NCBI GenBank assembly: GCA_903915615.1
Contig: CAIWTR010000371.1
Coordinates: forward strand, 1 to 20,726
DNA from: an uncultured Armatimonadota bacterium
GTDB lineage: Bacteria; Armatimonadota; Armatimonadia; Armatimonadales; Armatimonadaceae
Length of the DNA: 20,726 nucleotides
Direction: 5' to 3'
A model generated the notes under the pieces. The model saw only the letters and a list, made by a program, of their open reading frames with translations. It did no database searches and had not been told where the DNA came from. The translations under genes were made by a program, and so were the position numbers. This document shows, one piece after another, positions 14,127-20,726 of the stretch; position 1 is the stretch's first letter, and the number at the start of each line of letters is the position of its first letter.

Positions 14127-15434
14127 ATGAAAAAATCTCTCTTCACTGTTGTTGCATGTGGTTTGGTGTACACCGCGAGCGCAACCAGGTTGCCTTTGGA
14201 AACTCTGACTGGAAAGATGGCGCTGGGGGACTGGACAACCGATCGGCCAGGTGTATCCCGCCATATCACTCCCGCAGATTTGCCTAAACCAAACGACACG
14301 CCAAGTGTGGATAACGGTCCGGGTTGGGTCGCACGACCTACTGGAGCACTTCCCGTCGTCCCCAAAGGCTTTGAAGTAACACAGTTCGCAAATAACCTGG
14401 CTCAGCCCCGCGTGATTGTGACGGCTCCCAATGGAGACCTCTTTGTTACAGAGAGCTACACTGGAAAGGTCATTGTTCTTCGGGATACTAACAAGGATGG
14501 GGCACTTGAAGTTCGTTCGACCTACGTGTCTGGTCTGACACGCCCGTTTGGACTTCAGTTCTACCCAAATGGTAAGAAACCAAAGTTTCTCCTTATCGCC
14601 AATACCGACTCTGTCGTTCGGGTTCCGTATACAAACGGTGACCTTGTTGCTACGGAGACTCCAACCCCGTTCATAAATAACATTCCAGGCGGTGGGCAGC
14701 TGCGTGGAGGCGGACACTGGACCCGTGACTTGGCATTAAGCAAAGACAACAAGACCTTGTATGTGTCCGTTGGCTCCATCTCAAATGTTGATGACCCTGA
14801 AGTAAACAAAAACGAAGCCAGACGCGCTGCCATCCTCGAATACGATGCAGTTTCCGGTGTTGAGAGAGGCATTTATGCATCTGGTATTCGTAATCCAGTG
14901 GGTCTGGCGATGCATCCAAAAACCGATGAGGTTTGGACAGCAGTCAATGAAAGAGATGGTCTCGGAGATCACTTGGTCCCCGATTACATGACCCATGTGG
15001 AACGAGGCGGGTTCTACGGTTGGCCCTACTACTACATCGGCGCTCATCAGGATCCACGCCACGCAGGCAAGAAACCCGAATTAGCTGACAAGGTAATCAT
15101 CCCCGATGTTCTCTTCCAAAGCCATTCAGCTGCGCTAGACCTTTGTTACGTGAATGATGGCCTGCCGGAAGCCTATCGAGATTCATTCTTTGTTGCGCTC
15201 CATGGCTCCTGGAACCGCTCGATTCGCACAGGCTACAAAGTCGTCCGCGTACCTCTGAGCAAGGGCAAAGCCAAAGGCATGTACGAAGACTTCATGACTG
15301 GATTTGTTGTTGACAACAAGGGCGTCTGGGGGAGACCAGTGGGCGTTACATTAGGAAACGATGACGCACTCTATGTAACCGATGACTTCTCTGGTTCAGT
15401 GTGGCGAGTCAGAGAAAGCAAATCGCGCGACTAG
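14127..15434 (+). CDS. Secreted PQQ-dependent sugar (sorbosone/glucose) dehydrogenase family protein
   Basis: The 435-residue protein starts with a clear signal peptide, MKKSLFTVVACGLVYTASA, with an AxA cleavage site near residue 19. A six-bladed beta-propeller of the soluble glucose/sorbosone dehydrogenase family follows. Visible features are the entry strand PKGFEVTQFANNLAQPRVIV (80-99), a calcium-type DTNKDG loop (120-125), GGGHWTRDLALS with the probable catalytic base His197, ASGIRNPVGLA (251-261) and YGWPYY. Such enzymes oxidise sugars outside the membrane using pyrroloquinoline quinone; no pqq synthesis genes are in the window, so the cofactor may be taken up or made elsewhere. It is divergent from rrf2 and convergent with the acyl-CoA-dehydrogenase-like gene, their TAG stops overlapping as CTAG. 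Confidence 0.87.
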   Translation: MKKSLFTVVACGLVYTASATRLPLETLTGKMALGDWTTDRPGVSRHITPADLPKPNDTPSVDNGPGWVARPTGALPVVPKGFEVTQFANNLAQPRVIVTAPNGDLFVTESYTGKVIVLRDTNKDGALEVRSTYVSGLTRPFGLQFYPNGKKPKFLLIANTDSVVRVPYTNGDLVATETPTPFINNIPGGGQLRGGGHWTRDLALSKDNKTLYVSVGSISNVDDPEVNKNEARRAAILEYDAVSGVERGIYASGIRNPVGLAMHPKTDEVWTAVNERDGLGDHLVPDYMTHVERGGFYGWPYYYIGAHQDPRHAGKKPELADKVIIPDVLFQSHSAALDLCYVNDGLPEAYRDSFFVALHGSWNRSIRTGYKVVRVPLSKGKAKGMYEDFMTGFVVDNKGVWGRPVGVTLGNDDALYVTDDFSGSVWRVRESKSRD

Positions 15435-16492
15435 CCAGCGATCTGACTGAGGGCACTTGTGATGGCTGCATCTTTAAGAGTCTTTGTTTGTTGAAAAACC
15501 CTGAAAAATGCAGCCTCCTGCCTTCGTCTTATGACCAACATCCCGGCACTGTTTGACTGCCCGCCGGATGATAATGACCAAACATGAACTATCGTTTCCA
15601 GCAATGTATGTAAGTCTTGGCGCATTCGGACGCGATCACTCACGGAGAGTGCTCCAATATCGGTAAGCAATGCGTACACATCGGATCGCATTTTGCAAAA
15701 CGCATCGAACAACCGCTGAAATGTCTCGCGGTTGTCGGCTTTGACTTCGTTGTTCCAATCGTAAAGGCATCTCGCAATCAGTCCGAGAATTGGTGCCATA
15801 GATGTAACAAGCGTTACTTCATCCTGATTGGAAAGATCCGTAGAAGGTCTGACATCAAGCACGTGGGCTGCGGCCACGCTTAGGTTTAGCGTAACCTCAC
15901 GCGTATCCGTCCGGCTCACCGCCGCTAACGACTGCGCATCACCGATGCTGTATCCATCACCGGGAATATGCGGTAATCGGAAGTAAACGTGGTCACCATC
16001 TGGAAGAGTAGCACCATATACAACCCATGACAGCCATCCCGAACCGGTAACCCATGGAGCAAAGCCACTCACCGATAACTCACTGCCAGCGAGCTGTGCT
16101 TTGAGAGAGGCAACGCCACGACGCAAATGACCAAAACCTACACCAACAAGGCTTTGTCTATCCCAAAAAAGCCCAAGACCATCTTTGGTACTACGGTTGA
16201 CAATCGCCGATGCGCCCCAATGTTGCGTAATCACAAACCATGTGTCGAGGCACCCAAAAGCAATCTGCTCTGTAACTGCAAACCTGACATTTACATTCCA
16301 AATGTCATTTGGCGCCGACACAATGGTAACAAGGCCGCAGGCAACCAATGCGTCCAAATGCCCCTGCGGCAGGAAATCGCTTGTATTGACGATGCTCTCC
16401 GGGAGCAACACATCTTCAATGAATGGTTCCAGTTTGCAACGAACTTCCTCCCCCGGATTTATCAGCCAAGGGAGGATGTCACGTCTACACAT
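15431..16492 (-). CDS. Acyl-CoA dehydrogenase-like protein, divergent
   Basis: The 353-residue protein resembles the acyl-CoA dehydrogenase fold. A helical N-terminal half contains VACGLVTIVSAP and VTEQIAFGCLDTWFVITQHWG (about 73-93). The beta domain has GVGFGHLRRG and SELSVSGFAPWVTGSGW (138-153), matching the family's 'G.apWvTG' FAD-contacting strand, then VVYGATLPDGDHVYFRLP. The C-terminal helices have GGQSNSAGMLVIRRRQEAAF and FRVFQQTKTLKDAA. No standard catalytic glutamate could be placed and it is shorter than the usual 380 residues, so the substrate and activity are unknown. The start ATG 16492 overlaps the end of the RNase J gene by 8 bases, indicating translational coupling. A longer GTG-started frame from 16540 is possible but less likely. 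Confidence 0.7.
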   Translation of the reverse strand: MCRRDILPWLINPGEEVRCKLEPFIEDVLLPESIVNTSDFLPQGHLDALVACGLVTIVSAPNDIWNVNVRFAVTEQIAFGCLDTWFVITQHWGASAIVNRSTKDGLGLFWDRQSLVGVGFGHLRRGVASLKAQLAGSELSVSGFAPWVTGSGWLSWVVYGATLPDGDHVYFRLPHIPGDGYSIGDAQSLAAVSRTDTREVTLNLSVAAAHVLDVRPSTDLSNQDEVTLVTSMAPILGLIARCLYDWNNEVKADNRETFQRLFDAFCKMRSDVYALLTDIGALSVSDRVRMRQDLHTLLETIVHVWSLSSGGQSNSAGMLVIRRRQEAAFFRVFQQTKTLKDAAITSALSQIAG

Positions 16493-18167
16493 AGATGATC
16501 GTAGATAACACATTCGTGCGCACACCAGTGCGCTTCTCAATCAGTTTACGCACTTGAACACGAATGGCATTTGGCAAGCTGCTTTGACCGGAATCACTGC
16601 CGTTTTCGGCCATTCTGATGTCATCCGGGTCAGACTCTTTGAAGATTCCAGCGACGGTATCAATAATCTCAAGTACGAGATCCGTCTCATCTTCCATAAA
16701 CGCAACGCCTCTGGAAATGACTTCAGGGCCACCGATAAGCTCTGTTGTTTCCCGGTCAACGACCATGGACAACACAACGAAGCCACCCTCGGCAAGGAAC
16801 TGACGGTCCTTAATGACAACTTCGTGGACTGGATACATTCCACGTTGACCAAGCATCACAGCACCGCAGGCAACTCTGTCTACAATACGACCACGGACTT
16901 CATTTAGCTCAAGAACATCACCAATGGAAAGCTCGAAAACATCATCACGTAACCAGCCCATCTCGATGGCATTGCGTGCATACAGAGCAAGCATCCGCTT
17001 TTCACCGTGAACTGGAATGACATACTGTGGATTGACCAGGTTTAGAACCAACCTGAGTTCTTCCGCATACCCATGGCCACTTACGTGAACAGGCATCATC
17101 CCTTCGTAAATGACCTTGGCACCAAGCGCGACCAGTTTATTTACAATCGTCCAAACAGCGGTTTCATTTCCAGGAATCGGGGTTGCGCTAAGGACAATTG
17201 TGTCACCTTTACGAACCGTCACAAAACGGTGCTCGCCATTTGCCATTTTGGACAAACCTGCGAGCGGTTCTCCCTGCGAGCCAGTGGTAAGAATCGTTAG
17301 GTTTTTGTCTGTGATCGAATCGATGTCTTCCGCTCGGACACGAATATCATCCGGTAAGTTGATGTACCCAAGATCGACACAGATATCGATGTTCTGGACC
17401 ATCGAACGGCCCATCGCAGCTACTTTTCGGCTGTAGCGACGGGATGCATCGATTGCCATTTGCATACGATGGATCTGACTTCCAAACGATGCAATGATGA
17501 CCCGCCCCGGGGCTTCCGCAATGATTCTCTGGAATGAATCGGCAACGATTCTCTCGCTCGGAACAAAGCCTGGACGTTCGACATTCGTGGTGTCGCTAAC
17601 AATAGCGAGAACACCATCCTCGCAGAGATGGCAAAGCTTTGGAAGATCGAACGTCTGTCCATCGACTGGCGTTTGATCTAGCTTGAAGTCACCCGTGTGC
17701 ACAATCGTCCCAGCAGTCGTCTTTATGACGAGAGCAAATGAATCCGGGATGGAGTGAGCAACGCGTACTGGATGGATTTCGAAACCACCAATTTTGACGA
17801 CATCATTTGGGCCAAAAGCCGTAATTGTAGTGCTATCGAGAACCCGGCGCTCTTGCAGGCGGCCCTTGATCATCGCGGCAGCCAATGGGGGAGCGAAGAT
17901 TGGGATATTTCCCAAAAGTGCAATCACATGGCCAAGCGCACCGATATGGTCTTCATGACCGTGCGTAATGACGATTCCTTGAATACGGTCACGATTTTCT
18001 ACCAGATACCGTATGTCAGGAACGATGATGTCAACGCCAAACTGTTTTTCATCCGGGAACATGAGTCCTGCGTCTACAACAAGAAGCTCGTTGTCCACCT
18101 CGTAGACATACATGTTCTTACCGATTTCGCCAACACCGCCAAGTGGGATGAACCTAAGATTTGACAT
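16485..18167 (-). CDS. rnj: Ribonuclease J
   Basis: The 560-residue enzyme combines a metallo-beta-lactamase core with a beta-CASP insert and the RNase J C-terminal domain. Metal ligands are seen in ITHGHEDH (His69, His71, Asp73, His74), VAHSIPDS (His138) and HTGDFK (Asp160). The insert shows FGSQIHRMQ and TGSQGEPLAGLSKMA. HVSGHGYAEELRL and VIPVHGEKRM form the RNA-binding 5'-phosphate region. RNase J performs endonucleolytic and 5'-3' exonucleolytic RNA decay and rRNA maturation in the cytoplasm. GGAGAA precedes the ATG. It follows mreD after 15 bases, so it is probably transcribed with the shape operon, an uncommon arrangement. The length and residues are normal. Confidence 0.95.
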   Translation of the reverse strand: MSNLRFIPLGGVGEIGKNMYVYEVDNELLVVDAGLMFPDEKQFGVDIIVPDIRYLVENRDRIQGIVITHGHEDHIGALGHVIALLGNIPIFAPPLAAAMIKGRLQERRVLDSTTITAFGPNDVVKIGGFEIHPVRVAHSIPDSFALVIKTTAGTIVHTGDFKLDQTPVDGQTFDLPKLCHLCEDGVLAIVSDTTNVERPGFVPSERIVADSFQRIIAEAPGRVIIASFGSQIHRMQMAIDASRRYSRKVAAMGRSMVQNIDICVDLGYINLPDDIRVRAEDIDSITDKNLTILTTGSQGEPLAGLSKMANGEHRFVTVRKGDTIVLSATPIPGNETAVWTIVNKLVALGAKVIYEGMMPVHVSGHGYAEELRLVLNLVNPQYVIPVHGEKRMLALYARNAIEMGWLRDDVFELSIGDVLELNEVRGRIVDRVACGAVMLGQRGMYPVHEVVIKDRQFLAEGGFVVLSMVVDRETTELIGGPEVISRGVAFMEDETDLVLEIIDTVAGIFKESDPDDIRMAENGSDSGQSSLPNAIRVQVRKLIEKRTGVRTNVLSTIIYV

Positions 18168-18182
18168 TAATTCTCCAAAAGC

Positions 18183-18662
18183 CTAAAAACCGTGAATGTG
18201 CTGCTTACGATAGTAGAGCTCCAATGGGATAGCACATAGCAGGGTAATACCTGCATTAAACACCACTGCAACCACGATATCCGTCATCGTAATCGTTGAC
18301 ACATACTTTGGATGTGCAATGATTGCCGCGAGAATATCAACCAAGTAACACGTTGTGACAGTCATCACAGCAAGAAGCCATCCGCGATTTATCAGAGTCA
18401 TGCCTGCTTTTACGGACAAGTATGTCGCGATGATACTACGAAACAACGTTATAGGAATGCTCTCTGTACCAATTGCCAGACGGGTAATCACAAGGGCCGC
18501 CATCAGGGAAAACACATGTATTCTTTGGTAAGTCGATAATAAGGCCAGCGCTACCATCGGCAAATTCACTAAGACAGTAATCGCTGAACCACCACAAATC
18601 GCCGATTGAAGTCCCGCTGAGAGAACAATCAGGATGATGGCTAACCCGTCCTGCCATCTCAT
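18183..18662 (-). CDS. mreD: Rod shape-determining membrane protein MreD
   Basis: The 159-residue protein is hydrophobic throughout, with about five membrane segments (roughly 5-22, 28-46, 51-64, 95-118 and 125-147) separated by short charged loops, and a basic end YYRKQHIHGF. Sequence identity alone is weak, as is usual for MreD. The assignment rests on its size, topology and position directly after mreC. Its ATG overlaps the mreC stop as ATGA, so the two are translationally coupled. MreD links MreBC to the wall-elongation machinery in the inner membrane. Confidence 0.82.
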   Translation of the reverse strand: MRWQDGLAIILIVLSAGLQSAICGGSAITVLVNLPMVALALLSTYQRIHVFSLMAALVITRLAIGTESIPITLFRSIIATYLSVKAGMTLINRGWLLAVMTVTTCYLVDILAAIIAHPKYVSTITMTDIVVAVVFNAGITLLCAIPLELYYRKQHIHGF

Positions 18663-19543
18663 TGCTTATCCTCAGCAATGTCAGACCCAACGACTGGTGG
18701 AAGTGCAATCACAGTCCGGATGGTCACCGGATTGTCGGCATTAGGAGCAACAACAGCGACTCTCTCGGTTCCGCCAACCGCAAGCGATGTCGAGCGAATC
18801 GTTCCAACGGGTATGTCACTGCGGAAAACTCCACCTTCTCCACTGGTAACGACCTGATCACCTGGAGCGAGCATCAGCTCTGGGCGCACGTAGTGAAGAA
18901 GAGGCTCTTTATTGGCTCCACGACCATCAAGAATGCCTGTCCCGACAAACGTTCCGCTTCGTAAAATCTTGACGCCAACATGAGAATCGCGATCCTGAAT
19001 AAGCCGCACTTTTGCAAATAACGGGCCAGTGATCACAACTTTTCCGATCAGCCCCTGTGTCGTGCGTATGGTGCTATTACGGACGATTTTCTGATTACTG
19101 TTGTCAATCGAAATGGATGCACTTTCAAGGGATGGGTACCAAAATTTGACATCGGCGACGATTGCAGTGTCCTTCTTTAGATTCGGAAGCCCAAGAATGT
19201 TGCGGTAGTTGATGTAATCAGTTTCCACCTGGCTTAGGCGTTCGATCTGGAGCTTCAGCTGTCCATTTTCAGTGACTAACCGATCACGCTCGACAAGTAA
19301 CTCCGACCCTGATGTAAGCGAGCGTTTCATGCGATCGCCCCAGTCAATCAGGTCCCTGCCGCCGGTCGAAACTACGCTTGCCACACTTGCAACCGCATCC
19401 AAAATTGCATTCGACTTTCCAGAACGACGGGCTTGTACGGTTGCCATCAGGAAAACCAGACCAAATACAAAAAGGACTAGCATCAAGGCAGGCATTCGCT
19501 TTGGTGCAATGGGTGCAGGTCCTGATTTGGCTGGACGTATCAC
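18659..19543 (-). CDS. mreC: Cell shape-determining protein MreC
   Basis: The 294-residue protein has a short proline-rich cytoplasmic N terminus, one membrane helix (about 18-37), a coiled-coil stretch (about 75-108, SELLVERDRLVTENGQLKLQ and IERLSQVETDY) and a periplasmic beta-rich domain. Family landmarks include LGLPNLKKDTAIVADV (117-132), TTQGLIGKVV, LIQDRDSHVGVKI and DQVVTSGEGGVFRSDIPVGT. MreC joins cytoplasmic MreB filaments to penicillin-binding proteins. The start is GTG 19543 with AGGGA overlapping the end region of mreB, only 8 bases away. It lies in order mreB-mreC-mreD. Confidence 0.93.
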   Translation of the reverse strand: MIRPAKSGPAPIAPKRMPALMLVLFVFGLVFLMATVQARRSGKSNAILDAVASVASVVSTGGRDLIDWGDRMKRSLTSGSELLVERDRLVTENGQLKLQIERLSQVETDYINYRNILGLPNLKKDTAIVADVKFWYPSLESASISIDNSNQKIVRNSTIRTTQGLIGKVVITGPLFAKVRLIQDRDSHVGVKILRSGTFVGTGILDGRGANKEPLLHYVRPELMLAPGDQVVTSGEGGVFRSDIPVGTIRSTSLAVGGTERVAVVAPNADNPVTIRTVIALPPVVGSDIAEDKQ

Positions 19544-19551
19544 GTATATCC

Positions 19552-20598
19552 CTAACTGTTAGCGTGAATCAGTGCATGACGAAGTGCCGGGACCCGCTCA
19601 ACTTCATCAAGTATCATCCCGCAGCCCATCGCAACGCACGTAAGTGGATCCTCGGCAATAAACACAGGCATTTCGGTTGCTTGATGGATGAGTTCGTCGA
19701 GTCCTCTTAGGAGAGCCCCTCCGCCTGCGAGACAGATGCCAGAATCCATGATGTCGGCTGCAAGCTCTGGGGGAGTACGCTCAAGCGCCTGCTTGACCGC
19801 TTCAACAATCTGAGCAATTGGTTCTGATATCGCTTCACGTACCTCAATACTTGTCAGTGTTGTTTGTCTTGGTAGCCCACTGATGAGGTCACGCCCGCGA
19901 ATCTGCATCGAAACTTCTTCCTGCAGCGGATAAGCCGAACCGACCGTCAACTTGATTTCTTCAGCCGTTCGATCACCAATCAGCATTCCGTGGTATCGAC
20001 GAACAAAGCTTACAATAGCTTCATCGATTTTCTCACCTGCGATCCGGACGCTTTGGCTCGTTACAATTCCTGCAAGGCTGATGACTGCGACTTCTGTCGT
20101 TCCACCACCGATATCGACCACCATACACCCGTGTGGATCTTCGACACGGAGGCCAGCTCCAATCGCAGCCGCCATCGGCTCTTCGACAACAAAAGCATCT
20201 CTTGCGCCGGCTTTGCGGGTCGCATCCAGAACAGCTCGACGTTCAACTTCCGTGACGCCACTGGGTATACCGACAACCACTTGCGGAGCGGTCCACCATT
20301 GGCGGCGCGTCGATCGGTCGATGAAGTAGCGTAACATCGCCTCTGTCTGCTCAAAATCAGCGATGACACCATCCTTGAGAGGGCGCACGGCTCTAATGTG
20401 ACCTGGTGTACGACCAAGCATCTGCTTTGCGCTGGAACCGACGCTAAGGATCTGTCCGGTTTTGGAGTCAACTGCTACAACCGATGGTTCACGTACAAGA
20501 ATGCCTTTACCGTGGACATGTACCAAGGTATTTGCCGTGCCAAGATCGATCCCTAGATTTCTTGTGAATCGACCAAAAATGTCCTGTACGCGTCGCAT
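19552..20598 (-). CDS. mreB: Rod shape-determining protein MreB (bacterial actin)
   Basis: The protein has 348 residues from ATG 20598. Actin-fold nucleotide motifs are intact: NLGIDLGTANTLVHV near the N terminus (phosphate 1), GIPSGVTEVERRAV, VEEPMAAAIGAGL, VVDIGGGTTEVAVISL (phosphate 2), a conserved region RIAGEKIDEAIVSFVRR and LAGGGALLRGLDELI (adenosine loop). It polymerises under the inner membrane and guides lateral wall synthesis. A GTG start at 20610 would add four residues (VCL region) and cannot be excluded; neither start has a strong ribosome site. It is the first gene of the mreBCD-rnj operon. Confidence 0.94.
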   Translation of the reverse strand: MRRVQDIFGRFTRNLGIDLGTANTLVHVHGKGILVREPSVVAVDSKTGQILSVGSSAKQMLGRTPGHIRAVRPLKDGVIADFEQTEAMLRYFIDRSTRRQWWTAPQVVVGIPSGVTEVERRAVLDATRKAGARDAFVVEEPMAAAIGAGLRVEDPHGCMVVDIGGGTTEVAVISLAGIVTSQSVRIAGEKIDEAIVSFVRRYHGMLIGDRTAEEIKLTVGSAYPLQEEVSMQIRGRDLISGLPRQTTLTSIEVREAISEPIAQIVEAVKQALERTPPELAADIMDSGICLAGGGALLRGLDELIHQATEMPVFIAEDPLTCVAMGCGMILDEVERVPALRHALIHANS

Positions 20599-20659
20599 TA
20601 AGCAAACCACTTTTCCCGAGGCAAATTTCGTTGAAAACTACCAAACCTACTCGTCCGAT

Positions 20660-20687
20660 ATTATAACCGCAGGAACCCAATTGCGAA
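20660..20687 (-). promoter_or_regulatory. Promoter of the mreBCD operon
   Basis: On the minus strand a perfect TATAAT (20665-20660) is preceded after 16 bases by TTCGCA (20687-20682). A better -35 consensus, TTGACA (20696-20691), lies 25 bases from the -10, too far to pair with it. The leader before mreB would be about 55 bases. The rest of 20611-20726 shows no ORF. Confidence 0.55.
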
Positions 20688-20726
20688 GGATGTCAATAAA
20701 ACCAATGATTCAGCCTCCTCTGACCC

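Noticed and set aside
14106..14717. 203-residue minus-strand frame opposite the PQQ-type dehydrogenase
   Set aside because: It has no protein-like features and overlaps the signal peptide and propeller coding region of a real gene.
16493..16540. Longer 5' end for the acyl-CoA-dehydrogenase-like gene
   Set aside because: It would overlap RNase J by 56 bases and adds a cysteine/arginine-rich stretch unlike the family; ATG 16492 gives the usual short overlap.
20691..20696. Consensus TTGACA upstream of mreB
   Set aside because: It stands 25 bases from the TATAAT, too far to work as its -35, and no other -10 fits at 16-18 bases.

Overview
This window is a compact bacterial chromosome segment of roughly balanced GC content. 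It is gene-dense and carries mostly housekeeping functions. MreBCD shape proteins, RNase J, a long-form hibernation factor, an Rrf2-cysK pair and a membrane PIN-TRAM (YacL-type) protein next to IspD together suggest a rod-shaped member of the Terrabacteria side of the tree. The fused IspDF, an ATP synthase epsilon gene away from other atp genes and a large secreted glycosidase-like protein would fit a poorly sampled phylum such as Armatimonadota. That placement is inference only; no rRNA or other decisive marker is present.

Layout. 1-291 is the 3' end of a GT28-like glycosyltransferase gene. 519-1520 is a sugar phosphate isomerase/epimerase followed by a strong terminator. 1621-3505 is a RecQ-family helicase with an overlapping unrecognised ORF, convergent with a NodB-type polysaccharide deacetylase (3502-4353, minus). 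That gene is divergent from an 801-residue probable exported protein (4400-6805). 6851-11057 is a tight plus-strand run: atpC, yacL-like, ispDF, hpf and a phosphofructokinase carrying the residues of the pyrophosphate-dependent type. Two hairpins separate it from the convergent minus-strand operon rpsF-ssb-rpsR (12485-11198). A minus-strand Rrf2 regulator-cysK pair (14065-12656) is divergent from a secreted PQQ-type sugar dehydrogenase (14127-15434). The last block is a minus-strand operon mreB-mreC-mreD-rnj-acyl-CoA-dehydrogenase-like (20598 down to 15431).

How the genes work together. Several parts touch on growth and the cell envelope: MreBCD for wall elongation, IspDF for isoprenoid precursors (undecaprenyl carrier, quinones), a polysaccharide deacetylase and a glycosyltransferase. 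The PFK, atpC and HPF genes belong to energy metabolism and ribosome dormancy. RNase J and the ribosomal protein/SSB operon are core information processing. Translational coupling is common: an ATGA overlap at mreC/mreD, an 8-nt overlap at rnj/ACAD-like, and a start codon directly abutting the stop at ispDF/hpf. Two convergent pairs share 4-bp overlapping stop codons (TTAG and CTAG).

I see no CRISPR array, insertion sequence, prophage, tRNA or rRNA, and no stretch over 300 bases without a gene. No clear new defence or mobile system is present. The most unusual items are the helicase with its overlapping partner ORF, the degenerate acyl-CoA-dehydrogenase-like gene coupled to RNase J, the 801-residue exported protein, and a recurring TGGTAC-type extended -10 sequence at several gene starts.
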